From Persicaria tinctoria (Eukaryota > Streptophyta > Magnoliopsida > Caryophyllales > Polygonaceae), in assembly GCA_037127255.1 (NCBI GenBank), contig JBANSL010000002.1:43572392-43636391 (forward strand): a stretch of DNA of 64,000 bases, in the 5' to 3' direction. Under the pieces are notes generated by a model. It worked only from the letters and a program-made list of their open reading frames with translations. It had not been told where the DNA came from and did no database searches. How positions within the stretch are numbered: the first letter of the stretch is position 1; each line of letters starts with the position of its first letter. Both the position numbers and the translations under genes were made by a program. Shown here piece after piece: positions 44,239 through 55,920 of the stretch.

Positions 44239-44870
44239 TTTCTCCGCTGCCTCGGCAACACCAGCACCGCCTCCGACCTCGGCCAATAGAGCTCCACCAC
44301 CACCGCCTCCGATCCGGAGAGAACAGACCTTATACAAAGAGAAATTGACATGGGAAAGATGCCGAAATCGGAGAGAGGTTCCATGGAAGCCTGGAAGCGA
44401 TCTGGAGAGAGGTGCCGATCTGAGAGACCGGAGCAGGAGTGAGAACGGAGGAAGCAATAGAGAGATCGAGGAGAGAAGCCACCAGAGTCCACCTCCACAA
44501 CCTCCACCTCCGCTTCCGCCGAATCTCCGCCGCCTCCGCCTCTTGCCTGTCGCCATCGAATTGAACGCTTCTGAAACGATCTCGAGCCGGAGCGAGAACA
44601 AAGGGAGCCGATCTGGGCCGCCAGTTGCAAATCGCTGGCTCGGAGCGCGAATCGGAGGAGGAGACGCCATGGATGGTCGCTCGGAGGTTGAGATCTCAGA
44701 TCTCCGTCCTCGATCTGCTCGGCCAAGGCAGTGGCATCCGTCAGATCCGGCGAAGGGGCGGTCGCTCAGAGCAGAGAGTGAGAGAGGGGGCGACGAAGAG
44801 AGCCAGATCTGAAATAGCGAAGATGGAGACATCTTCTGCGAAGCCGATCATGGCGAGAGATCGATGAAGA
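44239..44870. other. GC-rich island inside the TIR-bounded segment
   Basis: Long open frames exist on both strands (plus 44126-44812; minus 44832-44197) because of base composition. The minus-strand peptide has Gly/Arg/Ser runs and no domain I recognise. It is continuous with about 42270-42407 across hAT-3. It may be a captured exon or 5' leader of a host gene; I cannot identify a source. Confidence 0.4.
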
Positions 44871-45012
44871 TTGAGCACGATTGGGGTTATTTACTTTTGG
44901 TGCTGAAACGACGATGGGGATATGAGATTAGAGGGGTAATTTTGTCCAGAAAATTTTATGTGGACAAAACCCTAATTTTCCACACTTGAGGGACACTCTC
45001 TCAATATGGTCA

Positions 45013-45039
45013 AAAATTTGCGCCTTCGGCGCAAATTTT
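45013..45039. repeat. Perfect 12-bp hairpin
   Basis: AAAATTTGCGCC, loop TTC, GGCGCAAATTTT. It stands alone, about 175 bp from the right terminus of the TIR-bounded segment. Confidence 0.85.
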
Positions 45040-45239
45040 CTCTTCATTTTTCCTTTGGGAGTACAAAAATGGGCTAATTGAGCCATAAAATGACGTAAAA
45101 CATTCATTACATTGTTTAATAAAGATGGAGATAATGATTGTATTTAATGTTAGATTCTCTTTTTCCCTTTCTAATTTTAGGTCCCTTAAAAACTGTGAAA
45201 AGAGCCAAATGGCCAATTATTTCGTTACGGAGGGAGTAT

Positions 45240-46239
45240 AAAACTAAAGAGCTAAAATGACATCTATTTCGAGACGGATGGATAATAATTTTCAAAGTTT
45301 TCATTATTTTCAGGGTTTTTTTTTTAAAAAAAATTATCATATTGAGTTGATATTATTTAATGTATTTTTCCTTTAAAATAAAGATAAAATGTACTCCTAC
45401 TTCCTTTTCAAGTTGCAGAAAATTTAAACATTTCAAATCACATGGATATGATTTACGAGGAGAAGAACTTAGAAAAGTAAGATCTTACCTATGATATGAG
45501 GTTAAAAATAGTTAAAAAGAGTATAGAATCATTAAGTATGCTTAGCTTAGTTAGTATGGGTTGAGGAATAGAATGATGAGGTCTTGAGTTCGAATCCTTA
45601 TAGCTTAATTTTAGAGATTTTTTTCTCCTTTTAGCATTTTAAACTCAAAATAGCTATTTAAATCATACATTTAGTGTGTTTTATACTATATTTCTTATAA
45701 CAAAAATTGTATCTTATATATATCTTCAAAAAAAAAAAACCGAAAATTTAGTTGAGCCCCCCTCGGATTTTTTCTGCCTCCGTCCCTGCAGATAAGGTAA
45801 AGTTCATGGGAAGAGTCGAAGAGATGCAAAGAAAAGCAGATAACCATGTGAGCGACAAATAAATTCTACCTACATTAATCCTCACCTTACTTGGATCTTT
45901 ACATAACAGAAGTCCAAGATTCGGCATAACCGAAATTCTCTTGGAGATACAAGTTCACCCCCATATAGCTAGAACTCTTTACCAAAATAATCATCATGTG
46001 TTGTATACCATGGCACCGGAACCAGCAAACAAATTATTATTTTTTTTGGCAACTACAACAAGGTATTGGTTGCAGATGTACATTCATGCTTACAGTTACA
46101 GTTACAGCACAACATCATGTTTATATTTGTTGCTGTTCCCGATAACAAAGTGTCTGGAGGTTGGTAAACACACTTTCTTTTCCTATTACAAAAGTCAGAA
46201 AAAAAAAACCGATCAACTATCTAAAACCACTTACCATGA
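45240..46239. other. Sequence downstream of the VTT gene, with tRNA-like module
   Basis: 45240-45291 is the end of a Stowaway-like MITE. About 45540-45600 has TAGCTTAGTTAGTAT and AGTTCGAATCC, spaced like Pol III A and B boxes, probably a SINE remnant. At 45764-45798 a segment reads, on the minus strand, CAGGGACGGAGGCAGAAAAA, like one end of a hAT MITE; I did not find its partner. From about 45900 the 3' untranslated region of the VTT gene is likely. Confidence 0.5.
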
Positions 46240-48239
46240 TTATGTACAAGAAACAAGCGTCCCAGGAAGCGCTTCCATCTCTAACCGGAGATCACGTGTC
46301 ATGCAACTAGATTCTAGATCCCCTTTGGTTTCTACCATCTTGAGCTCGTCCAAGGTTCTCTTGGTGTATATGGTGAAAGCAACTATGGTTACTATGGCAA
46401 CAATGAAAGAGATGATGTTATATACAATTTCTACCCAAGTGAGATGGTGGTTGTTGTACTTGACATCTGCGTATGTCCTTATCAACCGACCACTGCAAAT
46501 GAAGAACGCAAAGTATCAATCAGAACCTGGTGCAAGGCAATGGACTTGATCTTGAATGCAACTAATATTACACGACTAATTCAAATAACTGACCTGTAAA
46601 TGTAAAGGAAAGCTTCAGGTACCATTCCAGCAATTGATCCCCATAAGTAAGGCCAAAATCTCATGTTGGTGACCACTATTGCATAGTTAAAAACTGCATA
46701 AGGAAACGGTGAAATCCTGAACAGCACAACCACCCGAAACTGATGAAACCAAGTCCCTTCTGCAGCCAATCTAAGCATAGCAGCTTTCTGGGGCCATTTC
46801 ATCAGCCATTTCTGCAAGAATAGAATAGCGGAAAAAAGTAAACACAAAAACGCAGTTGAGAAGAAGTTAAAGAGATGTTTGAAAGCTAAAAAGTATAACA
46901 ACTAAAACTGCCTTAAGATAAGTAAACAATCTTACGTGAATTCGATCACGAAATAGCAACCCAATTGAGAAGGGCAGCACCATTCCTATAGTTGTTCCAA
47001 CCATTATCATAATAAAACCAAGCCCATAACCAAAAATCATCCCTGCGAGCCACATGGCAGGACCAGAAGGAATGAAAAGTACAGGGAATAATGCCAGAGA
47101 TGCAACAAGAACAATGGCCAGAACAGGACGACCAAATGCAGTGGCTTCCCATTGCATCATTGGTAGGAGAATCTGCCACAAATAATGCAAATGCTATCTA
47201 ATTTTTTATTATGATGTTATAAAGCTACATTATTGAAGGATTTCACCAACAAACCATTCACTCTCATTCGAAAGAGTCTTTAAAGGATACCACAATATGT
47301 TTTTTAAATGTGAATATTATTGCCCCTACACAAGACTTTGGGTGGATAAATCTGAAGCACAAATAGGATCCTGTTTGATAAAGACTAGATACGATACTGT
47401 CGCAACAGGTCAAAAAAATATGTTACAGGTAAGATATATGCCACAAAACTACAAAAGCATCAGCAGGAACATGTTAATCATAATCATTATCATTAAAATC
47501 TTTTTACTTCCAAAAATTTTCATCCGAGTTAAGAATTACTGAATCTTTTATTATTAGACCTCTTTAGATTTCCAATGTTGATATAGAAAAGTTTCTAGAA
47601 ATAGTAGCAATACAGCAGTTCTATTTACAAGCATTTTTGCATTCCAAGACAAATGGTTATGTAAAAAAAGCACATCAATGATCTTCAAAATGATAAATCA
47701 TTAACAACTTATATCATTTCCAATCAGACAGCCACTTTACTTTGCCAGCATTAGAAGCATAGATTCTGGTGCATATTTTCGTAACTTTACATATTTATTG
47801 TATTCACATAAAGTAAGGCAGATAATAGCTTGTTCAATGCAGATGCATTGAACAACCTATATATGAACCTCCAAGAAGATTACACTCCCAATTATTTCCG
47901 CTAGAACTACTTAGTTAAGGAAAGAATCATGTTCTTGATTTAGACTGATCCACCTTAAAAAAAGGACGAGAACTAATAAAAGCATACCTTTTCAAAAAGT
48001 AACGGCAGTCCCCATTTTAGAAATATTAGAAGAATTAGCCCAACAATACAGCAAACTAATAAAGCTTTTATCCACCAGAGGAGAGATCTTAATCTTCCTA
48101 CATCCCGAGGTTGCACACCATCAGCTTGAGATAACTTGGTCAAATTCAGCGTGACAAGCCCCACATATTCACTGTTTTCTCTGAGAGAAGAAGCAAGATC
48201 TAAATCATGCTTCGCGTAATCCCCAAGAGATTCAGGCAT
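46240..48239 (-). CDS. VTT-domain (SNARE-associated Golgi, TVP38/TMEM64-type) membrane protein, 4 coding exons
   Basis: This is a multi-pass membrane protein of the VTT/DedA-related family. Some members (VMP1, TMEM41B) move lipids between bilayer leaflets; plant TVP38-type proteins are little studied, so function here is inferred. Exons, minus strand: 48239-47988 (84 codons), 47172-46936 (79 codons), 46811-46594, 46492-46240, all with GT-AG introns. Spliced length is 960 bp, 319 residues, no internal stop. Hydrophobic segments lie at about residues 53-76, 99-119, 121-160 and 257-277. The VTT core spans about 98-225 and has [20 protein letters not shown] and [20 protein letters not shown], the family's two conserved Pro/Gly loops. 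An acceptor-like TTTTTCAG 21 bp before the ATG suggests a 5' UTR intron. It is the only intact host gene seen. Confidence 0.93.
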
Positions 48240-50216
48240 CTCTACAAGTACTCAAAAGCTGAAAAATGACACAGTAGCAGCACAAACTCAGAAGCAGCAA
48301 TTATGATGAAACAAATTAAAAAAATAACTGCATAAGTCTTTTATTAAGCCACCAAAAGTACCAGCATAAGGAATTTCTAGACTATAAATTATTTGCGAGT
48401 GGAGAACAGATAGTAAAAGCAGAGGAGCTAAGGATCTCTGTAAGTTATAGAGGATGAGATAAAAAGGTGATAGAATTTACGGTACTATGCAATCAATTGA
48501 AGGAGTGGATCTAATAGAAAGGAAGAGAATTGTCGATCCCAGGAAATCCGTGCAGTAGAAGATTCTTCTCTCTGTTATCACCTAGGTGTCATACATTTTT
48601 CACCTCAAAATCGAAATGTTCCTGCAAATAATTGTAGAAACTTAATAAGAAATAATATGTGACCAAAGTTCAAGTAAAAGCTCTCATTTTATGGATGTAT
48701 TGAACTCAAAATTATCTTAGCTACGATACATCCAATATTTTGCAGAGCCTAGTCAACACAAACTTTTCAATGTTGCTATCATCGCACCTCATAAGTACAC
48801 CGAAGGATACTGATGCATTCAGGAAGAACTAGCTACGGATTAACACTGATTCTTTCTTGGCATTGCATCAACACTAACCCAATTGCAAGTATAACATAAC
48901 TCGGCCCAAACATAACCAAGTTTTCTTTTTCCTCCTTTGCTTAAACCCCACCAAATACTTAATATTTTATTAAAGGAAGACTGTCGTGCAAAATAAGAAA
49001 CTCCACCTGAACACCATCCTTTTTCGCATAAATATCTAATAATTTCATTTTCCCTTAAATTCTAAAACTAAAGCAAAATCCGATGCCTGTTACTTGATCT
49101 CTCCGGAAAAATAAAGGAGTCCCCTAAAAAATATGAAGAAAATCTATCTCCTCTCTTCTTTGTTTTAGCATCATCTCCTCTATTCATAAATAAACCCTAA
49201 CAGAATTATACATATTCTTTTTAAATGATCCGATGGAATATGGCCGCCACTAAATGATCCGGATTGAAGTTAAACTATTCCTCATCCGATTACGTCTACC
49301 TCCCAAAACAGTTTGAACACGAAAGGTCTTTTTTATCTCAAAATTAATAAAGAAAATAAATCAACCCATCCAATCAAAAAAAGAAAAGAAACCCTTTCAT
49401 TGCATGGGAATGAATGAAGAAAAACTAAATCCTTAGATAAAGTCAATACTATATGTTTTCAAGAGAATCTAGATGGAATTCAAGACCCTAAACAACTCAG
49501 TTGAGAGCTCCTTGACCGGTTCAAGGGAATGATTGGAATACGTCAATTACCCTCCGAGCCCACAAAGGTAATAAAATCATGAAAAAATCAACTTGAGCAA
49601 AGGCGCGGGGAGGATTTGTGAGTTCATATGAGGAAAAATCAAATTAAAACACAAAACAAAATAAAATTCTTTAATCCGTCTCTCTTTTTTGTCTATTTAT
49701 CCGTATTCATTATAAAAATTAAGGAACCCTAAAACACGACAGCAATCGGAAGTAAACCAGGAAGAAGCAAATGGAAGAAACAAGGCTTTACCAAATTCCT
49801 CGTGGAGAAGAAAACATAGGGCAAAGACCCCCCTCGGAGGCCTCGCCAGCCAATTCGGTAAGAGCTCGATCGCGCTTTTTCTCTGTTCTCTTTGTCACTG
49901 AAAACATCAACGCGTATTGCTCTCCACGAAGAACAATTGGATATGGGAAAAAATGTCTTCTCCAAATTCAAGTTTTATCAATTTCCACATTTTTCTCATT
50001 TTCTTGGAAGCATAATTTGGATTTTTTTTAAATTAAAAAAAATAGTAACGCAAAATATACCAATCCGAAGCTGGCTCTAATAGGATATGAGATGTGTGCG
50101 GACTCACGTATAAGAGATACGAAAAACACTTAAAGGGTCATCTCAAGATCAATTGACAATGAAATGAGAAGTTGGTCAAGTTTACATATTGTCCATGATA
50201 TTTTAATCTTATAAAT
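48240..50216 (-). other. Upstream region of the VTT gene
   Basis: This holds the probable 5' UTR, its intron(s) and promoter, on the minus strand. AT-rich throughout. A short plus-strand frame at 49771-49860 ends at CG/GTAAGAGC, a good donor-like site, and a minus-strand frame covers 49971-49729. Either could be a leader exon of the VTT gene or of a divergent gene cut off by element B. I cannot decide from sequence alone. Confidence 0.5.
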
Positions 50217-50221
50217 ATTGG

Positions 50222-51463
50222 TGATAATGCATATCTTAGATAGGCATTATATGCATTTTTAGTTTAGTTAGATTGCATTTCTTTCATACTTTGTCGCTAA
50301 TTTGCATCTTGTGATTATTCTATAAAAGTTCGGATTCTGCGTAAATTTGGGTTTATCTTACAGATTGAATTGGAACACAATTGGGAGATGAATACAAGAA
50401 ACATTGGAAAGAAGCAAGGAAGGAAGAGAAGCAAGACAAGTGGAGACACCTGCGAAGCTAAAGCAAGAAGAACCGGCAACAGGATGTCGCGGTCGCAGTC
50501 TGGACCGACGCTGCGGGTTGGAGAAAGTTGTTGATGCCGCGGTCGCCGCATATGCCGCGGCCGCAGCATGGGTCGTCAGCGACACCGTTTTGTTTTAAAA
50601 ACCCCTAGTTTTATGTTTTTGGTTTTGAGGGCCGACTTGGATTGTTTATAAGGCCGATTTTAGTTATTTTTCTAGCACTTCTATTCTATTCTTACGTTCA
50701 TCAGACAATTTAGAGATTTGAGCGATGTCTTTCATGAGGAACTAAACTCATCTATTCTGCCTGCAATTTGAAGCTTTATTTGGATTGATTTTGAGTTTCT
50801 AATTCTCGTTCCTCGTTTCCTATATTTGAATGTTTCAACTTCTTTGTGCTTGATTGTTTATTGTTTTATTCTATTTTGTCTGCCCAACTTGTTAGATCAA
50901 TTCAATTGCTAAGGTTTTGTAGATTCCTAGTTGTGAACCTTAACCTAAGTGGCAAACTTGTTCCTTTATGGCTGGTTGAACTAATTGAATGAGTAGGAAG
51001 TTGAATGTGTTGTTAAATCCCTCTTCAGGGACTGCAAATACCTTGGCTAATCTCTGGACTTAAAGCTATCAATTGGGTTAAATCCTTCTTTAGGGACTGT
51101 TCGATTGATAAGGGTTGCTAGGACTAGTTGGACTAGTAACTATATTAGGTCGGGACAAGGGCATTCATAGGAAACCTTAAAATGACGAAAAGAAGTTACA
51201 AGGATCGGTTCAAACGAAATAAAGTTGAAAATTGTAAGTAGAATTGCTTCTCTTAATTGTCTGAATTACAATTATTTACTTTTGTTTGCTTTAATCCGCT
51301 TTGATAAAAGGCGGAACTTTTACATTTAAAAACCCCCAATTTGGTTACTTTGGTTGACACTTGAATTATAACTTTCCATGTGGATCGGCCTCTTGCTTAT
51401 TTCTATACTAGCTATAGGTTTGAGTTTTCTTTGGCGGATCAACGACAGGTTTCCCCTCCGTCA
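50222..51463 (+). repeat. 5' LTR of element B
   Basis: It starts TGATAATGCATATCTTAG and ends CCCCTCCGTCA. GC-rich words (GCGGCCGC at 50557-50564 and variants from 50485) lie before TATAAGG (about 50647). It has about 170 bp (roughly 50660-50830) not present in the 3' LTR. Confidence 0.93.
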
Positions 51464-51467
51464 AATT

Positions 51468-51485
51468 TGGCGCCGTTGCCGGGGA
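51468..51485 (+). promoter_or_regulatory. Primer binding site (tRNA-Asp) of element B
   Basis: TGGCGCCGTTGCCGGGGA, four bases after the LTR, a full complement to the 3' end of plant tRNA-Asp (GUC). Confidence 0.93.
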
Positions 51486-51540
51486 ATTTTTATTAATTCT
51501 TGTGTGTTTTTAGTGTTGATCTTGTTGTGGACCGTCTTAT

Positions 51541-53030
51541 ATGGTTCATACCCGTGCTACTAATTCTTCTTTGTTGTCGTTTGATTTAGAGATTCAAAGG
51601 ACCCTTGCCTCTTTAAGGCAAGAAACTCGTAATCGCTTTCGCGAGCTCCCTTTTGATCAAGGAGAAACTACAACAGAGATGGCTAACGAAGCAAACCGCA
51701 CTCTTAAGGAGCTTTCTGCTCCTGATCTGGCACAGCAACCCTTGGCAATCCAATTCCCTGCGCTAGCGGAAGGAGTCAACTTTGAGCTGAAATTTGGGGT
51801 AGTTCATCTTCTACCCAAGTTCCATGGGTTGAGTGGGGAGGACCCGCACAAGCATCTCTCTGAGTTCCATACTGTGGTTGTTGGGATGAAACATGAGAAC
51901 GTAACTGAAGATCAAATCAAGTTGAGAGCTTTTCCCTTCTCTTTGAAGGATGGGGCGAATGAGGGATTCTTCTATCTACCATCTGGATCTATTTCTACTT
52001 GGGCTGAGATGAAGAGAGTCTTCCTAGAGATGTACTTCCCTGCAACAAAGCTTAATGCCTTGAAAAGGTCAATCAGCAACATTGAGCAGTACGCGAAGGA
52101 ATCGATACATGAGTACTTTGAGCGCTTCAAGAAACTCTGCGCCAGCTGCCCATGCCATGGGTACTCTCAAAAGGATATGGTTCTCTTTTTATTCAATGGG
52201 CTGACTGATATAGAGCGCAAAACAGTGAATTCTGCTTGTGGAGGAAACATGTTGAATAAGACGCCTGTCACAGCTTAGGATGTGTTTAAGGAGTTATCTG
52301 AGGGCTCTAGACAGTTCAACAAGAGCACTCGTGCTAGGGGTGTACTCTCTGTTGATGCCCTTGTGGCTGCACTTCAGACCGACATGGCAGAGGTGAAGGA
52401 GATGATCAAACAATTGGTAGCCGATAGAACTCCTCAACAATTGAAAGTGTGTGGCCTTTGTAATCAATTCACTCATCCTATGGATATGTGTCCGCTTCTG
52501 CAAAATCCTGACGTAGATGTGAATGCCATTGGGAATTTCGCTCAATAAAGGCCTAGGCAAGGCAACTTTGGAAATCCTGGGTATTTCAACAACAAAAACT
52601 ATAACAGAGGCTATCGGCAGGGCTATGGGAACTACCAAGCCTCTTTCAATCAACAAGGGGGGCAACATGCAAGGCCCCAACAACAATATGAACCTCGACA
52701 TGGAGGTCAGCAACAATCGAATGAGGATAATGAGGATCCACGTACTACAGAAACTATCACCATTGGTCTTGAAGAATGAGAAACAACAGTTAGAGCGGAT
52801 TGCAAATCTAGAGAAGCAGCAATCGGATCGGATGACAAATCTTGATAATCAAATGAGTCAGCTCATTCAAATCTTAAGTGCTAAGGAGGCAAACAATTCA
52901 GGGAAGCTTCCACCACAAACCATCGAGAATTCTAATAAGGAGAACGTCAGTGTTGTAACGCGTAGGAGTGGCAAGGAACTGATTGTCACACCTCAAAAGA
53001 ACAACGAGGAAATAATGGACAAGGAGATAG
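51541..53030 (+). pseudogene. gag of element B
   Basis: The start is ATG 51541 (MVHTRATNSSLLSF). The gag core includes LLPKFHGLSGEDPHKHLSEF, KLRAFPFSLKDGANEGFFYL and ESIHEYFERFKKLCASCPCH. A TAG at 52276-52278 interrupts the frame; it continues to a zinc-like motif CGLCNQFTHPMDMC (about 52450-52491). A frameshift near 52540 moves the rest (coiled, Gln-rich) into the frame that leads to protease. It lacks the MRR start of H and N gag, so the two families differ here. Confidence 0.87.
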
Positions 53031-53040
53031 AGGTGATAAA

Positions 53041-53260
53041 AGAAGAAGACGGACAAGTTACTGTGCGGCGGCCGCAGCAACCATGCCGCGGTCGCGGCCA
53101 ATCAATCGTGCAGCGGCCGCAGCACCATGTCGCGCCCGCCACCAGTGAGCCTGCCGCCACTTCGGTGCCAGGTACTCAACTTTCTTCTTCTTCCCCTCTT
53201 CCTCCTTCTTCCTCTTCTCCTCCTTCTTCCTCCTTACCTATGGAGACTCCAAAGCCGATT
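53041..53260 (+). repeat. GCGGCCGC word cluster in the gag-protease linker of element B
   Basis: GCGGCCGC at 53068-53075 and 53113-53120, with variants between, in phrases like CATGCCGCGGTCGCGGCC. In frame they read [13 protein letters not shown] Ser/Pro-rich tract follows. Confidence 0.87.
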
Positions 53261-53902
53261 CCACCATTCCCGGAAGCCTTGAAGGACACACGGAGGTATG
53301 AGAACGACAAGGAGATCTTTGAAACATTCAGTAAGTGTGAGGTAAACATTCCTTTGCTTAATTTGATTAAAATCATTCCTAGATATGCTAAATTCTTGAA
53401 GGAACTTTGCACTATCAAGCGGAACCAGAAGCTGAAAGGTAAGCAAAAGGTGAAGGTAAGCGAACATATCACTGCTGTATTTCAAAAGCGTATGCCCGAG
53501 AAGTGTAGTGATCCTGGTATGTTTGCGATTCCATGTGTGATAGATGATACTAAAATTGACAAAGCCATGTTAGATCTAGGAGCATCTATTAATGTTTTGC
53601 CTTCTCATGTTTATCATGCTTTGGGGTTGAGACCTCTGAATGATACTCGGGTAGTAATTCAACTTGTTGATCGATCTACTATCTACACGAAAGGGATTAT
53701 TGAAGATGTCTTGGTTATGGTTGATAACTTGATATTCCCTGCTGATTTCTTTGTGATTGACATGGGTCCTGGTAACAATGAAGGCCCTATTCTGTTGAGC
53801 AGACCTTTTCTGAAAACTGCTAGGACCAAGATAGATGTCTATTCAGGATCTCTTACTATGTAATTTGATGGTCAAAGAGTTGAATATAATATTTATGATT
53901 CC
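53261..53902 (+). pseudogene. Aspartic protease of element B
   Basis: The active-site block reads LDLGASINVLPSHVYHALGL (about 53570-53628), and the second block reads GPILLSRPFLKTARTKIDVY. A TAA at 53861-53863 separates it from RT in the same frame, otherwise open. Confidence 0.88.
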
Positions 53903-55790
53903 ATGAAATTTCCATCTAATGATCCTTCTCTGTGCTTTGTGGATATTATTGATACTATGACACAAGATTGCTTTGATTTGGAGTGTGTTGATGAGATGGA
54001 AGTCGCTTTACATGCCCCTATAGATGAAATTGCTAGAGATTATGTCTTGTCATCTAACTTGCAGGAGGCTATAGTGGCTTTAGACTATCGATCTCCCACC
54101 TATGTGCCACCAAGGGGAGACCGCATCGAGCTGACCATGCCTACTGAAAAGCTTCTTCCATCCATTATCCAAGCACCTGATGTTGAATTGAAACAACTTC
54201 CTAATCACCTTAAATATGCTTTTCTTGGTGAAAATGATACTCTGCCTATCATTATTTCTAACAAACTCACTTTTGGGCTGGAGGAGCGATTGGTGACCGT
54301 TCTGAAGGAAAACAAGGAGGCGTTAGGATGGACGATTGCAGACATTAAGGGCATTAATCCTACCCTCTGCATGCATAGAATACTATTGGAGGATGATGCC
54401 AAGCCATCTAGACAACCTCAGCAGAGACACAACCCACCAATGATGGAAGTGGTAAAGAAGGAGGTGTTGAAGCTCCTTCAAGCAGGTATGATCTTTCCCA
54501 TATCTGACAGTAAATGGGTGAGTCCTACTGAGGATGTCCCTAAGAAGGAGGGTATCACTGTAGTTGAGAATCAGGATGGTGAGTTGGTCCCTAGCAGGGT
54601 CCAAACTGGTTGGAGGGTCTGTATTGATTATCGTAAATTGAATGCAGTTACTCGCAAGGACCACTTCCCCCTACCCTTTATTGATCAAATGCTTGAGCGT
54701 CTTGTCGGTCGCTCCTTTTATTGCTTCTTAGATGGCTACTCAGGATATTTTCAGGTACCTATAGCACCGGAGGATCAAGAGAAAACGGCATTTACATGCC
54801 CCTTTGGCACTTTTGCATATCGCATAATGCCTTTTGGGTTATGTAACGCACCTTGGACCTTCCAACAGTGTATGGTAAGCATATTTTCTGAGTATGTAGA
54901 GCGCTTCATAGAGGTATTTATGGATGACTTCACTGTGCATGGAGATGACTTTGATATTTGTTTGCACCATTTGTCACTTGTGCTTAGGCGGTGTGTAGAC
55001 ACCAACTTAGTTCTTAACTCTTAAGAGTGTCATTTTATGGTTGAGCAAGGCATTGTTTTGGGTCATATTGTGTCTAGTAGGGGTCTTGAGGTGGACAAGG
55101 CTAAGATTGATGTCATTCAGTCTATGCCTTACCCACCAATGTGCGCGAAATTTGTTCCTTTTTAGGCCATGCAGGGTTCTGTCGCAGGTTTATTAAGAAT
55201 TTTTCTAAGATTTCTGCACCCCTTTGTGATTTACTAAAAAAGGAAGTAGCTTTTGAGTTTGATGACAGGTGTAGAGCAGCCTTTGATGAGCTTAAAGGTC
55301 GCTTGACTAGCGCTCCTATAATTCAAGCACCCATATGGTCTCAACCTTTTGAGATTATGTGTGATGCTAGCGACTATGATGTGGGTGCTGTCTTGGGAAA
55401 AAAGGAAGGAAGGAGCTCTCATGTCATCTACTATGCCTCCATGACTCTGAATGGAGCGCAAAGGAACTACTCAATCACTGAGAAAGAGCTCCTGGCGGTG
55501 GTCTTTGCACTGGAGAAGTTCCGCTCCTATCTCCTATGAGCTAAGGTAAGTGTCTTCACTGATCACGCTGCTCTTCGCTATTTATTGATTAAGAAAGAAG
55601 CGAAACCAAGATTGATTCGTTGGATTTTACTTTTAAGTGAATTTGACATTGAAATCAAAGATAAGAAAGGTGCAGAGAACTTAGTAGCAGACCACCTCAG
55701 CAGACTTGTCCAAGGAGAGGACAAGCCGGAAGATCAAAGACCCATTCACGGTGAGTTCCCTGATGATACATTATTTTATTTAACTCACAC
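53903..55790 (+). pseudogene. Reverse transcriptase and RNaseH of element B
   Basis: RT blocks: [58 protein letters not shown] and FMDD (54917-54928). A TAA at 55022-55024 replaces the Trp expected in the NWEKCHF block. A frameshift lies near 55130-55140. RNase[41 protein letters not shown], a TGA at 55537-55539, then [18 protein letters not shown] and VADHLSRL. The motif order is complete, so only point lesions separate it from an intact domain. Confidence 0.92.
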
Positions 55791-55920
55791 CTTATCTTGC
55801 AGCTGCAGGGAGCTATGGAAACGGAGGGTGCCGCGGCCGCAACAACCATGCCGCGGCCGCAGCAGATCAATCATGCAGCGGCCGCAGCTTTCATGCCGCG
55901 GCCGCCACATGTTGTTCAGA
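55791..55920 (+). repeat. GCGGCCGC word cluster in the RNaseH-integrase linker of element B
   Basis: GCGGCCGC at 55833-55840, 55853-55860, 55878-55885 and 55898-55905, in phrases such as CATGCCGCGGCCGCAGCA. Two overlapping frames are open through it, one reading MPRPQQ and one reading RPQQPCRGR. Confidence 0.9.

Larger units (their letters stand above)
39082..45236. mobile_element. 6.2-kb segment with 23-bp identical inverted termini and TA flanks
   Basis: CTCCCTCCGTAACGAAATAA plus TTG at 39082-39104 is the exact reverse complement of 45214-45236. TA precedes and follows (39080-39081 and 45237-45238). CTCCCTCCG termini and TA duplications are typical of Stowaway/mariner elements. No transposase is visible. 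Most of the length is explained by nested hAT elements (40450-41779 and 42408-44230). It could be a small MITE expanded by insertions, or a larger mariner-like element that lost its gene. Confidence 0.6.

Noticed and set aside
44126..44832. 228- and 211-codon frames on opposite strands
   Set aside because: Both are open because of base composition; the plus frame starts inside hAT-3 and the minus frame ends inside it, so neither is a single gene as read.
45013..45039. Helitron 3' end
   Set aside because: A hairpin is present but no CTRR ending follows within the expected few bases, and no TC start is evident.
46581..47190. Separate minus-strand frames that look like independent small membrane proteins
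   Set aside because: They are single exons of the VTT gene read into introns; GT-AG sites join them in phase.
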